Shown here: one piece after another, positions 53,138-64,000 of the stretch
Numbering within the stretch: the stretch's first letter is position 1
Layout: each line of letters begins with the position of its first letter
Assembly: GCA_030765045.1 (NCBI GenBank)
Contig: CM060972.1
Location: 59,900,773-59,964,772 of the forward strand
Source: Tenodera sinensis
Taxonomy: Eukaryota; Arthropoda; Insecta; Mantodea; Mantidae
Length of the DNA stretch: 64,000 bases
Direction: 5' to 3'
Notes under the pieces: generated by a model
Database searches by the model: none
Told to the model about the DNA's origin: nothing
The model's input: the letters and a program-made list of their open reading frames with translations, nothing else
Translations under genes and position numbers: made by a program

Positions 53138-53622
53138 CAGCATAACTCAAAATTGAAACGTTGGTTAAAAACCAAAGTTGGTATTTAAGTTAAATATATT
53201 TTAAGGATGCGACACGAAGAATTTGAAGAAAATTCCAGCGCCCTAAATTATCCCTTACATGGAAGATTAGAGATAGACCAAATCTTGTTATACAAAAAAT
53301 GTAGATCTCGTTAAAACACACAAGTTATGTCCATATGCATTTTTTGTGGAGTGAACCATCTCACATATATTCCTTGTTATTTGTGTGCGTTTTGCAATTA
53401 ACTTTTGTCAAATTTGGTCCCGCAAAGAGAGCGGAATTTCAAAGCTTCAAAACATTTGACTATCGCTCAAAGCCTACTGTATTCCAATTCCCCTTGCACC
53501 TGCAAGAAAATATGTAATAAGATAATTTCTATAAATGTGTATCTCGACTAACATGAAGATAGAGGAATAAGAGTTTGTAAGAATAGTTAATACAAGTGTA
53601 GAGAAACTCATGTGAGTTGCAA
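52907..53622 (-). repeat. Rep-A copy with long GT tract, partly deleted
   Basis: Right terminus TTTACTTTCTCTACTACGTA at 52907. (GT)n tract at 53058-53134. The core is shortened: CCCTTACATGGAAGATTAGAGATAGACC joins two parts that are about 170 bp apart in copy 6. Left terminus GAAACTCATGTGAGTTGC at 53622. Confidence 0.8.
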
Positions 53623-53659
53623 ACGCGTAGCTTTCTATCTAATTCATTTAAACCGTGAT

Positions 53660-54100
53660 AAACGATTGCAGAAATACTTTTATTAAACACATTTCGTTGT
53701 AGATATAAGGGGTTATAGCAAACCTAAGCGATAGTCATATGTTTAAAAGCCGGTCAGCACATAGCTGGCCTTGATATTCCATACTCTTCAATAACAGGTA
53801 TCTCGGAAATAACTTTTAAAAGAAAAACAAATTTAGGTATTTGAAATAATCATGGTGTCTTTTAAATACTCCACATTTTGTGTTTAGTATTTTTGTTCTT
53901 TTTGTTTTCATATCTCGTATGGTTTATCTACTCGTTATATGAAACTCCTTCCGATTGAAGAGAACTTCACAAGCTAATTTCAGAAAAGTCAAAATATACA
54001 TTTTCTATGTCATTAAATATCTTAACTATATGATATGCTAATCAAAAACTAAAGTCATTTTGTTATTGATAAACTTTCTGCATTTCAAAACAATTTTGTA
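53660..54100 (+). repeat. Rep-A-like remnant (very old)
   Basis: Order of blocks fits Rep-A (AACAGGTATCTCGGAAATAA; CTCGTATGGTTTATCTACTC; GTCATTAAATATCTTAACTA), with low identity. Confidence 0.35.
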
Positions 54101-54564
54101 CAAAGCCAAGAAAAATATAACAAAAATATTTATAAAATTTTTGAATGAATTCATGTCCTAACCTTAGTCATTGTAATTTTCTCAAGCACCTGCACGGTAA
54201 ACAGCATTGTTGCCAAATGTCTGCACTTTAAAGAGATTTACTATAAACCATGAAAAATATAACAAAAATATTCATGAACTTGTTCGCATTTCTCGAGAAC
54301 TATGCTTGGTTTAAAGAATGACATATACCTATACCTTTGTCAACTGGCGAAAAATGTAAGTCCATTCCGGCGCATATAGTTCATCCTTTGCGTGTGTAGG
54401 TGGTATAAATGCAAATAGGGATTAAAGTGTTGTAAGTGCAACTATAGTGTTTTTCAAATGGGAAGAGTTCTGATCTGCAGCCTATGAGATACGTTTACAT
54501 GCACAGCGTTGCAAGCTCATTACCCCCACTCTTCATATTTCTCAGCGCGTGTCAAGCCTCACTT

Positions 54565-54893
54565 TATATCCCGGCGCGACAGCCCACGAAGGGCCAAGAC
54601 CAACAGCCCAGCGGCTGCGTCCCCACCTCTGCCCACTACAGGCGTCATTGGTGAGGTACAGTACTGGACGGTGGGACGTGGTCAGCGCCGCGAGCCCTCC
54701 CGGCCAGTTATGCGGTCTTCTAGACCTGGGGCCGCTACTTTTCCATCAAGTAGCTCCTCAATTGGTCCCCCGGGACCTAACGAGGCTGAGTGCACCCCGT
54801 GCCAGGCCTCCCAGAGGGGATAAAATCCCCATGCTGGTACCGGGGATCGAACCCGGGTACTCCGCGCCAGAGGCAAGCGCGCTACCAACTGCG
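54565..54893 (-). mobile_element. SINE family 2, full copy (329 bp)
   Basis: Perfect 11-bp target duplication AAGCCTCACTT (54554-54564; 54894-54904). Head on the minus strand CAGTTGGTAGCGCGCTTGCC with box B GGGTTCGATCCCCGG. Body colinear with 49297-49638. The open frames here are artefacts of the SINE. Confidence 0.9.
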
Positions 54894-55213
54894 AAGCCTC
54901 ACTTAAGGGGAAAGCAATATGACAACACAGCAGGACTCCGATTGGTTACCGGTCTGGAGATGCTCAAGGACAAACTCCTTCCCATTTGAAAAGCACAGTA
55001 ATTTGACGCTCGCTAAAGAAAAGTGAAAGCAACACAATGTTATTTATGTTTTTGCGTTATCTCACTAGTTGGTGTACTTACATGTACGACCTAAGATTGC
55101 AAGGAGTGAATCTGTTGTGAACGGCTAAAGGATTAAATGCCGTACTGATAAGTGAAACCATTTGTCCTTCTAACATAGAGATTAAGGGTTTTTACTGCTC
55201 GTCTCAGCCCTAT

Positions 55214-55593
55214 AGTTCTTCTTCTTTACGTGTTTACCTTCCCTTCATGTAGGACTTACACCCCCTAGGACTTACAAGCCAGTTCCTAGTGTCAGATGCC
55301 TGCCGAGGAGCAGAGGAACCTATGGACCGGACAGAGTGAAGACCTGGAAGCAAGTGGTCAGCCCAGCACCAGGAATGATAGTGACGAAGAGAACGGTATG
55401 AAATGCAGGTGAAATCAATGGATGGAAAGGTGATGATGGAGCAATTGGTGGAATGAGTGGCGGGCGAAATCGAAGAACGCGGAGAAAATCCGCCCAGATG
55501 CTGCTTCACCCACCACGAATACCACATGCGGGTCCCTGAGATCGAACCCGAGTCGCCTAGGTGGTAGTCTAATCGCTCGGCCACGGCGCCGCC
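55214..55593 (-). mobile_element. SINE family 1, long copy (380 bp)
   Basis: Perfect 11-bp duplication CTCAGCCCTAT (55203-55213; 55594-55604). Head on the minus strand GCGGCGCCGTGGCCGAGCGA with box B GGGTTCGATCTCAGG. The 3' half (CAGGTCTTCACTCTGTCC; CTCCTCGGCAGGCATCTGAC) is shared with 6685-7154 but not with the shorter copy at 62051-62287, so family 1 has a long and a short subtype. Confidence 0.9.
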
Positions 55594-55703
55594 CTCAGCC
55601 CTATTGTACGGTGTTAAAAAGCTTGTTGTTGTACTAAATCACACATTTGAATTTGAATTTAATAATCTCAAATCAAAGCGATGTAACCCTCAAAAACAGA
55701 ACG

Positions 55704-56240
55704 AGATGGCTCCATGGTAGCGTGTGAGGTCCGCATTCAGGAGGTTGTGGGCTCATTTCCCATGGCCTATCTTCTTGACCTATGGGTTATTTTTCGGGGG
55801 TTTCCCGGGTCACCAGGCGAATGCTGGGACGGATAATAAAATTAAATACCCGAATTTCCTGTTCTTGCATTGTACCTCACTTCACTTTTCTTTCAGGGTT
55901 CTAAGTGTCGGCGGGATTTTCGGCGTACATGGTAGGTGTTTGATCTCTGTAAATCCTCGTCCTCTGGATCGGGGAAGGTCTTCGAATCCCGGGTCCCCCG
56001 GGCACCTATTAGTCCGCAGGGGGTAAAAGAGTCGGTGTACAAGCTGCCACCGAGAAGTTCAAATGTTCGTCATTTAGGGACCCTGCCCTCTGCTGTCTTC
56101 TTATCTGAGGTCCGACCAACCTTCGTAGCCTCTCACTTCACCCCTATGTCCCTCCCTCCCGGGGACATAAACACAACAGATTTCATTGATCGAGGTGCTA
56201 AGTCCTTCATCAGAACCTTGTCTATCCTATTCTATCTAAT
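55704..56240 (+). mobile_element. SINE family 3 copy (about 540 bp)
   Basis: Head GATGGCTCCATGGTAGCGTG with box-B-like GGGCTCATTTCCC. Body GGGTTTCCCGGGTCACCAGG, AGTGTCGGCGGGATTTTCGG, GCCACCGAGAAGTTCAAATG and GGGACCCTGCCCTCTGCTGT. Tail AACACAACAGATTTCATTGA. Same family as 41987-42445. Confidence 0.75.
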
Positions 56241-56249
56241 CCTCGAAAG

Positions 56250-57120
56250 AATTATTTAGTACTACGGGGTGTTTCAGACAATCAATGCATTTTACGTATG
56301 TTCTATAAAATCAAACCGTCTAATGTATAAATCAGAATTAACCTTTGTGCAAAATATACGTAGTGCAAAATTCTGCTAGTAGAAAAGTTGGTAAATTGTA
56401 CTTCTAATGAGGACTGTAAAACTGAAATATGTGTATACTGAATTGAAGCCTACCTACAGTAATTTGGTAAATGAAATTTTGTTATTCTTTTTAATTAACT
56501 TTTACACATATAGATCCACACATCCCACATCATACCTGCACCACAGTATATACTTCCACTACTTCCTTAAAACAAATTTACCCATCACTTCTTTAAAAAG
56601 TATGCATAGTGTACATTTAACAAGAATGAGTAAACCACGCAAGCTAGATCAGGAATAAACTTCACTAGCTGTGAGGAAAGTGGTATGTCGTTTGTGTCTG
56701 TGGCAGATTGTTGTCGCATTTTTGCGAATACTGTTGTGAAGTTCGTCACATTCTTTGTCCTCGAGTAGCAAAAAGCGACAAAAGCAACTGTAACTTAAAC
56801 CTTGGGCTTAAGACTCCAATAGATGCATAAGAAAACAAAAGTTTGATACTGAAGATTGCGTGAATCGATTGTATAGTTGCTTGTTCACGCTCTTCCGCAC
56901 AGCTGAACCACCAGGCCATCTTTATAACCAGTTGCATAATAGCGACAACTTATACCGTTGCAGTTCCACTCCAGTTACGCTGATTCTGTCACCAGTTTGC
57001 AGCTTGTTTTTCCTCGGAATGTTTTAATACCATTACCTCGAAAACAAAGCAAGTGACAACAACGTCGTGCACGCGACACTAGAGCGCGGTAAAGTTGCGG
57101 CATTGGCTGGAAAAATCAGC
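56250..57120. other. Nothing recognised
   Basis: No supported gene or repeat. Open frames on both strands lack domains. Confidence 0.35.
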
Positions 57121-57124
57121 GGTC

Positions 57125-58200
57125 TGAGAAACTGAAAGTGATACTCACTGACCCATGGGTTTTTTCGGAGGTTTCTCCCGGCCGTCAGGCGAATCTTGGG
57201 AAGAATTTCCATATCCTCCGCATTTCCCGTCCCTCCATTTCCTTACATGAATAAGAAATTTCACCCTTCATCCCCTTAAGTTTCATTCATGGTTGGAAAC
57301 GTCGGTGAGCGTTGCGGCAGCTGTACGCCAGGGGAAACCAATGCGCACTGGAAATCTCGTCGCTCGGATTGGAAGGCGAGCCACTGGCTTCCAGGCCCCC
57401 CATGGGATGGTACAAGCCCCAGGCCGTGCAGAACAGGGCGCTTAGGATGATCTACGATACCGACCGTAGGTTTCCATCACACATCCTTCACACTCATTCC
57501 GGCATCCCATACATTATGGACGTCGTGCGGGACAGGACTCGCACAATGTATGCCAAACTCACACCTCACCCAAACCAGCTGGTGAACACCCTGGGGCAAT
57601 ATGACCATCGCCTCCCTAGGCGGAGACAGAGCTACCGTCTACCCAAGGACGCCCTTGGCTGGTAGGTACCGCTTTGCCTTCATCATCCTCCACACCTATC
57701 ACCTATTCCTCTCGGTTTCCTGTCACTGGCACTGCATTGCTCGACGGCCATGGCTGACGAAGTAATCAGTAGGGTAATGGTCGCTTGGATGGCTAGACAT
57801 CCAAGATCTGACAGATCCCGCCGCCAGTGACAATATAGGAACCCACCCTGCACCATCAGACATTACAAAGACAAAAAGCCTGTAACATATGACTACCTAT
57901 ACCACCTCACGGGTAAATCCGTAATTAAACGGATAGGTACCGTGGCCACCTTACCATCCGCCTGGGTTAACCCAGGCGACTAGTACTCACTCCTGGACTC
58001 CTGGCCCGGGTGTCCGCCGGGGAGCTTCTAACTGTGAAAATGTAGGGACCCTGCCACCTACTCTGTCGTGGCAACGTTCCGGCCGCTCTTAAGATCCATT
58101 TGCCTCACACATCCTTTCGGGGGTACCCCGTCAGGGACATAGGCACAATACATCGCCTTTAGGTCGAGGTGCCAAGTCTCTCTCCGCAACTTGTCATTGA
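57125..58200 (+). mobile_element. SINE family 3 copy split by a LINE fragment
   Basis: The 5' part (CTGACCCATGGGTTTTTTCG; CGTCAGGCGAATCTTGG; 57145-57260) and 3' part (GTGTCCGCCGGGGAGCTTCT; GGGACCCTGCCACCTACTCT; GACATAGGCACAATACATCG; 58008-58170) of a family-3 SINE flank about 700 bp that include a LINE C-terminal fragment. Confidence 0.55.
57381..57665 (+). pseudogene. LINE ORF2 C-terminal fragment
   Basis: Encodes KPQAVQNRALRMIYDTDRRF, then HSGIPYIMDVVRDRTRTMYA and LTPHPNQLVNTLGQYDHRLP. The QNRALR-I block followed by LGIP---e---R---rfy--l--hpN-L---lg-yd is the typical end of jockey-clade LINE reverse transcriptases. It represents a second LINE lineage, GC-richer and distinct from those at 1.4 and 9.0 kb. 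Confidence 0.7.
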
Positions 58201-58431
58201 GCCATTCGTTTGTGTAACTCGTAAACACATGGTCCACGTTACTTTAGATATCTGTAGGGCTCTTAGACCCGATATTATAAACGAGGTTCAAACTACTACT
58301 TAGGTTTAAACTATAGTTTTAAGTTTTACTTCATTATATTAAATTTTGGTACTATAAAGGAGGTTTGTACTCCTGGTTAGGTTTAAATTATACTTTTACT
58401 TCGTGATATGAAGCTTTACTTAGCCTTGGCT

Positions 58432-58640
58432 CCGTGGTAACGTGTTCGGCTCGCATTCGGGAGATCATGGGTTTGATTCCCGACTAACGATGGTCGAACT
58501 TCCTGACCCAGGGTTTTTTCGGAGGTTTCCCTGAGTGGCCAGGCGAATGCTGGGAAGAATTTCCACATCCTCCAAATTTCCTGTCCCTCCGTATTTCCTC
58601 TTCCTCCCGGGGGCATAGGTACAATAGATTATTTTATTAT
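58432..58640 (+). mobile_element. SINE family 3-like, short copy
   Basis: Head GGCTCCGTGGTAACGTGTTC and box-B-like GGGTTTGATTCCCGAC. Then CAGGGTTTTTTCGGAGGTTT, CAGGCGAATGCTGGGAAGAA and tail GGGGGCATAGGTACAATAGA. The middle of the longer copies is missing. Confidence 0.7.
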
Positions 58641-58890
58641 ATTTGATGCTTATAAAGATTATTTAGAATAAATTGTGTTTTAAGCAGATCTAAATTTTTT
58701 GTGCAGTAGGTTCTTGGCTGTTACTTATAATTCACCAGTTATACAACACTTTTTTTCGATGAAGAATTAAGATATTCCCAGAATTCAAGACATTCATTTT
58801 ATTTGTCCTGTAAACCTCTTTAATATATAACACTTGAATCAAAATAGACGTTTCTAGAAAAAAAAAACAAACAAACAAACAAACAAAAAA
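58640..58890 (+). repeat. Rep-A fragment (old)
   Basis: Blocks TTAGAATAAATTGTGTTTTA, AGATCTAAATTTTTTGTGCA and GGCTGTTACTTATAATTCAC follow Rep-A order. Diverged. Confidence 0.45.
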
Positions 58891-59049
58891 CAATTTCGAA
58901 ACAAAACATTGATTTGCACTCAAAAAGTATTGAATTATTACTCTTGCTTAATATAAGAAGCAAATTAATTGGAAAATGCTAAAATTATTCTGAAACATAA
59001 ATATTTACAAAATAAGAGGTGGAATCAGGACTGAAAAATTCAATGCCAT

Positions 59050-59125
59050 AGCCGAGATTTAAACCACGGATATTCCGCCAATCGAGCGGCTGCTTTAACC
59101 ACTACGCTATCATGGCCAACTTGCC
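59050..59125 (-). mobile_element. Decayed tRNA-like SINE head
   Basis: Minus strand GGCCATGATAGCGTAGTGGT, then AAAGCAGCCGCTCGATTGGC and box-B-like GTGGTTTAAATCTCGG. No body recognised. Confidence 0.4.
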
Positions 59126-59129
59126 AGTA

Positions 59130-60100
59130 CGACATTGAATTCCCCAGCTGATTCGTACTTTTCCGGGTTAGACCACGGGAATCTCACATCAGAGATTAAA
59201 TGAAGAAGAAAAAGAAGAACTCTCGAGTCAGTGTAGATAATTGCGCGCTAAGTAGTCATGTGTACCCACCATATGCCAAAGTGGAGTAAAGCATGTGCAG
59301 CTATTGAGTCTATGGTTACATTAAAGTCTATTGTTATACCATAGACGGAATGCTACAGTTTGCAAGTCAAGTTGCACATGTCGCAAATCCGGTTCTGGAG
59401 CAAGAATATTAAAACATAAACCTCCAGTATTCTTGTTCTTCACCTGAGCGGGTTCTGGGGTTCTGGTTTCTGTGGTGTATGGTTCTGTAGTAGGCATGCC
59501 ATCTATGAGAGAATGTAACAGTTGTATGACTGCTTTCCAGGACCTCTAACTGCTTTCGCCATTACTCGCCAGACTTAGCCACAGCGCTGATTTGGTGGCG
59601 CTGTTATCGTTTTCACATCCAAACAAGTTGTACTACTTACTGTGTGTTAGTGCAAGGAATTTTAAGGGTTAAACCTTAATTTTTTTGGCTGGTATAATGC
59701 CCGAATATGTGTATGTTGAAAGGAAAGCGTTAAATGAACACACCTCTTTGAGTTTTGGTTGAACCTTCTGCACCTTTTACCAATCCCAGCATCATTTTGC
59801 ACCTTTTCTTAATATAATTATCTTTTTGCACTTTTTCCAAACATGTTTCATCTCCTATACCGCATTTTATTCCCAAAATTATATATTTTTATCTACCAAG
59901 GTTTGGTAACGATGTCCGGTATCAGTCCTGCGACAACAATTACTTGCACTTCAGTGCAGTGTTGTTAGTTTGCACCCCAATGCATCACAGTTATGCAAGC
60001 CCATTGTTTAAGGAAGGGCGATTTTGAGTGCAGAAAGAAATGTTTCAGTTAAAAATTTTATTTGACTAGTGCGGTCTGTCATTTGCCAGTAAGTTTTGCA
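59130..60100. other. Possible upstream half of a hAT element, otherwise nothing recognised
   Basis: No gene. The TTTGCACC-repeating T-rich part at 59755-59850 may belong to the element that encodes the zinc finger at 60103. Confidence 0.3.
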
Positions 60101-60102
60101 GA

Positions 60103-60360
60103 ATGGCAAAAACGAAAGTGAACGCCTACAAAGTACATGAAGTTGTTAAACAGTTTATAGTGCAAATGGAATTCAAAGTGACGGATCTGTTTTTAGATGC
60201 AGTGTTTGTGACATTTCAATTACAATTGATGAAAAACACAAACGCAATCGTGTTAAGCATCATATAGGCAGTGCAAAACACACGAAAAATAAGGAACTAA
60301 AGAGCAGTATAAGTAGAGGGCGTCAGCAGTTTATTGGCGAGGCGCTGGCTTCAAGTTCAT
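60103..60360 (+). pseudogene. hAT-type N-terminal zinc-finger fragment with frameshift
   Basis: Starts MAKTKVNAYKVHEVVKQFI. A +1 shift then gives ANGIQSDGSVFRCSVCDISI, TIDEKHKRNRVKHHIGSAKH and TKNKELKSSISRGRQQF. The C-x2-C ... H-x5-H arrangement followed by a basic stretch is like the BED/C2H2 finger at the start of hAT transposases and CGGBP1-like proteins. It is cut off by a Rep-A left-end fragment at about 60365. The frameshift and missing catalytic part show a relic. Confidence 0.6.
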
Positions 60361-60364
60361 TAAA

Positions 60365-60425
60365 TAAAACTCTGATATGCTGCACTCACATGACTTTCTC
60401 TACTCTTGTGCTAAACATTCTCACT
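60365..60425 (+). repeat. Rep-A left-end fragment
   Basis: TCTGATATGCTGCACTCACA, then TGACTTTCTCTACTCTTGTG and AACATTCTCAC: only the first 60 bp of the family. Confidence 0.8.
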
Positions 60426-60503
60426 TATACCATTGTTTTAGACTTAAGGTGGAAGTCTGAGTCGTGGTATTAAATATCAATACGGTAGTTCCCTTGGCGA
60501 CTG

Positions 60504-61110
<607 letters not shown>

Positions 61111-61225
61111 AAGCAAATAAATAAGTAAATAAATCAATCCTGGGGTCAACCCATGGGGTTTGAAGCTACGATCTCCCGAACGAGAGCTTCACATGTTACC
61201 GCTGTGTCAACTCACTCGGTTACAA
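61111..61225 (-). mobile_element. tRNA-like SINE head with AAAT/AAAG tail
   Basis: Minus strand GTAACCGAGTGAGTTGACAC, AGCGGTAACATGTGAAGCTC and box-B-like TAGCTTCAAACCCC, followed by GGATTGATTTATTTACTTAT and the long pyrimidine tract. A tRNA-derived SINE with a simple-repeat tail is likely. Confidence 0.5.
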
Positions 61226-61229
61226 AAAC

Positions 61230-62030
61230 TCTTCACTGAAAGTATCATTTACGTATACACATCTATGACCCTGCACACTTCCATGGTACTGCCACCAATG
61301 TGCAACCTTCATTAGTGTACTGCATGTTTGTAGAAAAGGAGTGAAGATAACCACGTAGGGTACAATACTACTTTCTCAAGCTTTTTGTGAGTTGAATTAG
61401 TATTTGGTTGATGTACGGAAATGCCCGGGACAAGCACGAGGGCCGTGACTTACACCTCCCTGGCGTTCAGCCCAGCACGAGTATCCTTCAGCGACACCTC
61501 GCCCTATACACAGAGGGAATATTGAGTGACTAATGAATCATAACATTGGCTATCTTACGTACCGTTACATGGATAAAACTTTACGTTTGACATTCATACA
61601 TCGGGTGAAAGAAATCTGACATGTGAAGCTCACACACTTTCTCTAACAATTACCATTTCATAGCGACTCTACAAGCTCAAATATTCGATATGCAGATTTC
61701 ACTGAAAATACTGGCTTTGAGGTCATCTAGATGCCAAGAAAATATTTCTATAGAAACTACGATCAAATGTGCTTCTGAATGGCCCTGGTTCCCGCTCTGT
61801 CAATAGTTGTAGTAGACAACTAGTCCTTTCAAGCTCGATGTTCTAGGTCAAACAATTTCTCCAGCAATAGTATTAAATACTTTTAACTAGCGAAAAAATG
61901 ATATTTTTAAAATTGCCTTCACATTTTTCAGAGAAGCACATTAGTGGCATTTTCTGATACTTAAACAAATCAAAATAAATTGAAGTATAGAGAGATCCAA
62001 ATACATGTGAACCGCTATGCGGTGTTTTTC
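61230..62030. other. Mostly unassigned; faint Rep-A-like piece
   Basis: At 61605-61745, AATCTGACATGTGAAGCTCA and CAGATTTCACTGAAAATACT resemble Rep-A ends but at low identity. Nothing else recognised. Confidence 0.3.
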
Positions 62031-62050
62031 CACTGCAAATGCGGAAATAC

Positions 62051-62287
62051 TGTTTGTTTGTAGTGTTTAACGCCCGCTTTTACTACTACGGCACCGCAGG
62101 CGATGACACTGATGATACATGAAGATGGAGCACCGGTGGAATGAGATGGCGGGGGAAACCGGAGTACCCGGAGAAAACCCGCCCTGACGCCGCTTCGTCC
62201 ACCACGAATACCACATGCGGGTCCCTGGGATCGAACCCGGGCCGCCTAGGTGGTAGGCGAGCGCGCTAACCGCTCGGCCACGGCGCC
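62051..62287 (-). mobile_element. SINE family 1, short copy (237 bp), intact
   Basis: Perfect 16-bp target-site duplication GCAAATGCGGAAATAC (62035-62050; 62288-62303). On the minus strand: box A GTGGCCGAGCGGTTAGCGCG, box B GGGTTCGATCCCAGG, then CATGTGGTATTCGTGGTGGA, the body and a (CAAA)n tail. It is the best-preserved SINE here and probably a young insertion. The tRNA-like part is not a working tRNA because the body follows directly. Confidence 0.93.
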
Positions 62288-62452
62288 GCAAATGCGGAAA
62301 TACGATAACAGCAGCTGATATACACAAGGTCACGAGGATGACTTGTTTTTCTCTGCTCTGCTCACAATCAGTATTGAGTTGACGCGATATCGTGCGGCTG
62401 CATTATTACCAGTCTGACTTATTTAGTCCTGTACTTAGTCATAAAGTGTATT

Positions 62453-62690
62453 ATGGCTCAGCATTTGTTTTCTACTGCACAGCGCCTATTTATTATGATT
62501 TTTTTCGAGTCAACAGTTGTCGCTCGTACATACGTGAATACAATTTTGCGCCCTTTTTTTTTTAGAGAATTAACCGACAGGGAGCGTGATTTTGCCTTTT
62601 TTCAACAAGACTCTTCAACAGCTAATACAGCCAATCTTTCGATGAGAACAATTGAAAGTGTGTTTCAGGACAATTTAGTCCTAGGGTTTC
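62453..62690 (+). pseudogene. Mariner-like transposase central fragment
   Basis: Encodes FFESTVVARTYVNTILRPFF, then RELTDRERDFAFFQQDSSTA and NTANLSMRTIESVFQDNLV. This is the region around the second catalytic aspartate (FQQDSATAHTA in related proteins; here QQDSSTANTA). It resembles the same transposase group as the C-terminal piece at 27.1 kb. After residue 80 the frame continues to 62902 without similarity that I recognise, and the WPPRSPDL block is missing. Confidence 0.65.
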
Positions 62691-62904
62691 TAACATACAC
62701 CATTGCTCGGTTGAAGAACAAAGGCAGAACGCTACGGTCTGTACTCCTCCCTGCTGCGTACGCACCTGCTGAGAAGGTTGGTAAAATGCCCCGTGAAGCA
62801 GTAGGGACAGCAAATATGGAACCTACGGTACAGGTTTATCTCGCGAGTGACAACACCACCTTCAGGAATATATCACACAGTACAAGGGTGAAAAACGTAT
62901 AGAA

Positions 62905-64000
62905 ATGATGGTGCCTCATTTCCGCATATAATGATAGATGCCAGATTGGTTCCTGCTGAATCAGATTATTACGGTGAAACCCACCTGAATTTTATTTTAT
63001 TCCTGAATATGCTCCAACGGGTGCTATATTCAATACTTCGAAACTGCTTTTGTTTTCAGCATAAATTATTTTTTGTTAGCCAATAAATAAAGCTATCACC
63101 AAATGCACATTTGAATCTTTAGATAACGGGTTTGAGATTACGTATACAAGTTTACATAGAAATCAGGACAAAAATCAACTGTAAGCAATACATTTCATAC
63201 AAAATGGAAAACAACAAAAGAAAGCACCAATGTGATGCACAGTGTGGTTAAAATGAAGCATACCGGTGACTTAAATATGTCGCTGGGCTTTTTAAAATGG
63301 TGGGTGGGAAAAATGTTTGGGCAAAATTATTCACAGGATTATTCTGTAGGATATTTATATGATATAATTCAAAAACAGCTAGTGCCATTTTCACCTAAAA
63401 GTTTTGCATGTAGAATTAAAGCATTCAGACTTAATGAAGGGGAAAAATCTAAATGCTGAATGCTGTACATATGATATAACTTCCGGTTCAGTTTAATGTT
63501 GTTTTATGCCTAATGATCACAACGTATGTTGCAAATGTAAAAGAGCCTGAGATAAAAATAATTTTATGAAACTAGGCGTATTTGCAACATACCTTCGTTG
63601 TTAAATATCTTGAAACAAAAGTCTACAATGCAAGAAACAAATGTCTCTCCAAAGATTACGACTGCATGCTTATTCTATAGACTATTCAAATGAAAACCTT
63701 TCTTAACTTATATCATGCTAATCCATGCATGACGTTTCAATTGTCTAACATCGTGGTAGTGCACGTTTTATAATGGGTAGGAGGCGACGGCAGTCAACTG
63801 TGGGTCAAATGAGTCAGTATAGATCAGCGACGACCTTATAAAAGAAATAACTTAATAATTCAAACGCTGGGTTTAATATCTTTGAAATTGTTTGCCCAAA
63901 ACATTCAATATTTTTGAAATACGCAAAGATAGTAGAAAAAAGTTATACGACATAAAGTGCATTCGTTAGAGAAATCTACGTCTTTCTTCTGTAACCAGTT
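62905..64000. other. Unassigned, with one 75-codon frame and a short inverted repeat
   Basis: The plus-strand frame at 63232-63459 (GFLKWWVGKMFGQNYSQDYS, then FSPKSFACRIKAFRLNEGEK) is varied in composition, but has no domain I know and no clear splice sites. An inverted pair ATGTTGCAAAT / ATTTGCAACAT lies at 63524-63592. Confidence 0.3.

Noticed and set aside
54549..54989. 146-codon plus-strand frame
   Set aside because: Lies almost wholly within a family-2 SINE on the opposite strand.
62219..62287. tRNA-like sequence with good A and B boxes
   Set aside because: It is the head of a SINE: a body and CAAA tail follow and the unit has a 16-bp target duplication. The same applies to heads at 49.2, 49.6, 54.9 and 55.6 kb.

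Overview
The window is AT-rich, repeat-dense nuclear DNA from an arthropod, most likely an insect. Evidence: a eukaryotic type II tRNA-Ser with a Pol III terminator, GT-AG split exons, non-LTR and Penelope-like retroelement remnants, Tc1/mariner-like, pogo, hAT and Harbinger-like DNA elements, and several tRNA-derived SINE families. Style of repeats suggests a large-genome (polyneopteran-type) insect, but that is inference and no species is claimed.

Host gene content is sparse. (1) On the minus strand, two short coding exons with splice signals (about 0.92-1.10 kb and 8.75-8.89 kb) look like parts of one coiled-coil protein gene running off the left edge. (2) An intronless minus-strand gene at 13.4-16.0 kb encodes an 879-residue secreted, His/Asp/Tyr-rich low-complexity protein. 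(3) On the plus strand, a proline-rich repeat protein of about 250 residues lies at 43.5-44.3 kb with a poly(A) signal. A TATA box, a 24-nt coding micro-exon and a strong 5' splice site at 34.81-34.89 kb are in the right phase to be its first exon, giving an 8.66-kb intron full of transposons. (4) A complete tRNA-Ser(CGA) is on the minus strand at 51.4 kb.

Everything else recognisable is mobile DNA. A decayed LINE (1.4-4.6 kb) carries a striking 354-bp palindromic insertion. A second LINE 3' end with 79-bp tandem repeats (9.0-9.8 kb) and a Penelope-like remnant with GIY-YIG-like coding (10.2-11.1 kb) follow. A 0.86-0.92-kb family, here called Rep-A, is present in about a dozen copies or fragments in both orientations, nearly all with a CA/GT microsatellite at the same internal position; several are interrupted by younger SINEs or Harbinger-type MITEs. 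A second family, Rep-B (33.6-34.5 kb and 36.4-41.7 kb), has Helitron-like end hairpins and forms a large inverted array. SINEs with clear target-site duplications lie at 6.7, 46.2, 49.3, 54.6, 55.2 and 62.1 kb. Remnants of mariner-like, pogo and hAT transposases are scattered throughout.

There is no operon, CRISPR array or prokaryotic feature. The most unusual items are the perfect palindromic insertion in the LINE (3392-3758), the Rep-A and Rep-B families, the micro-exon/giant-intron model for the proline-rich gene, and the unrecognised 879-residue secreted protein.
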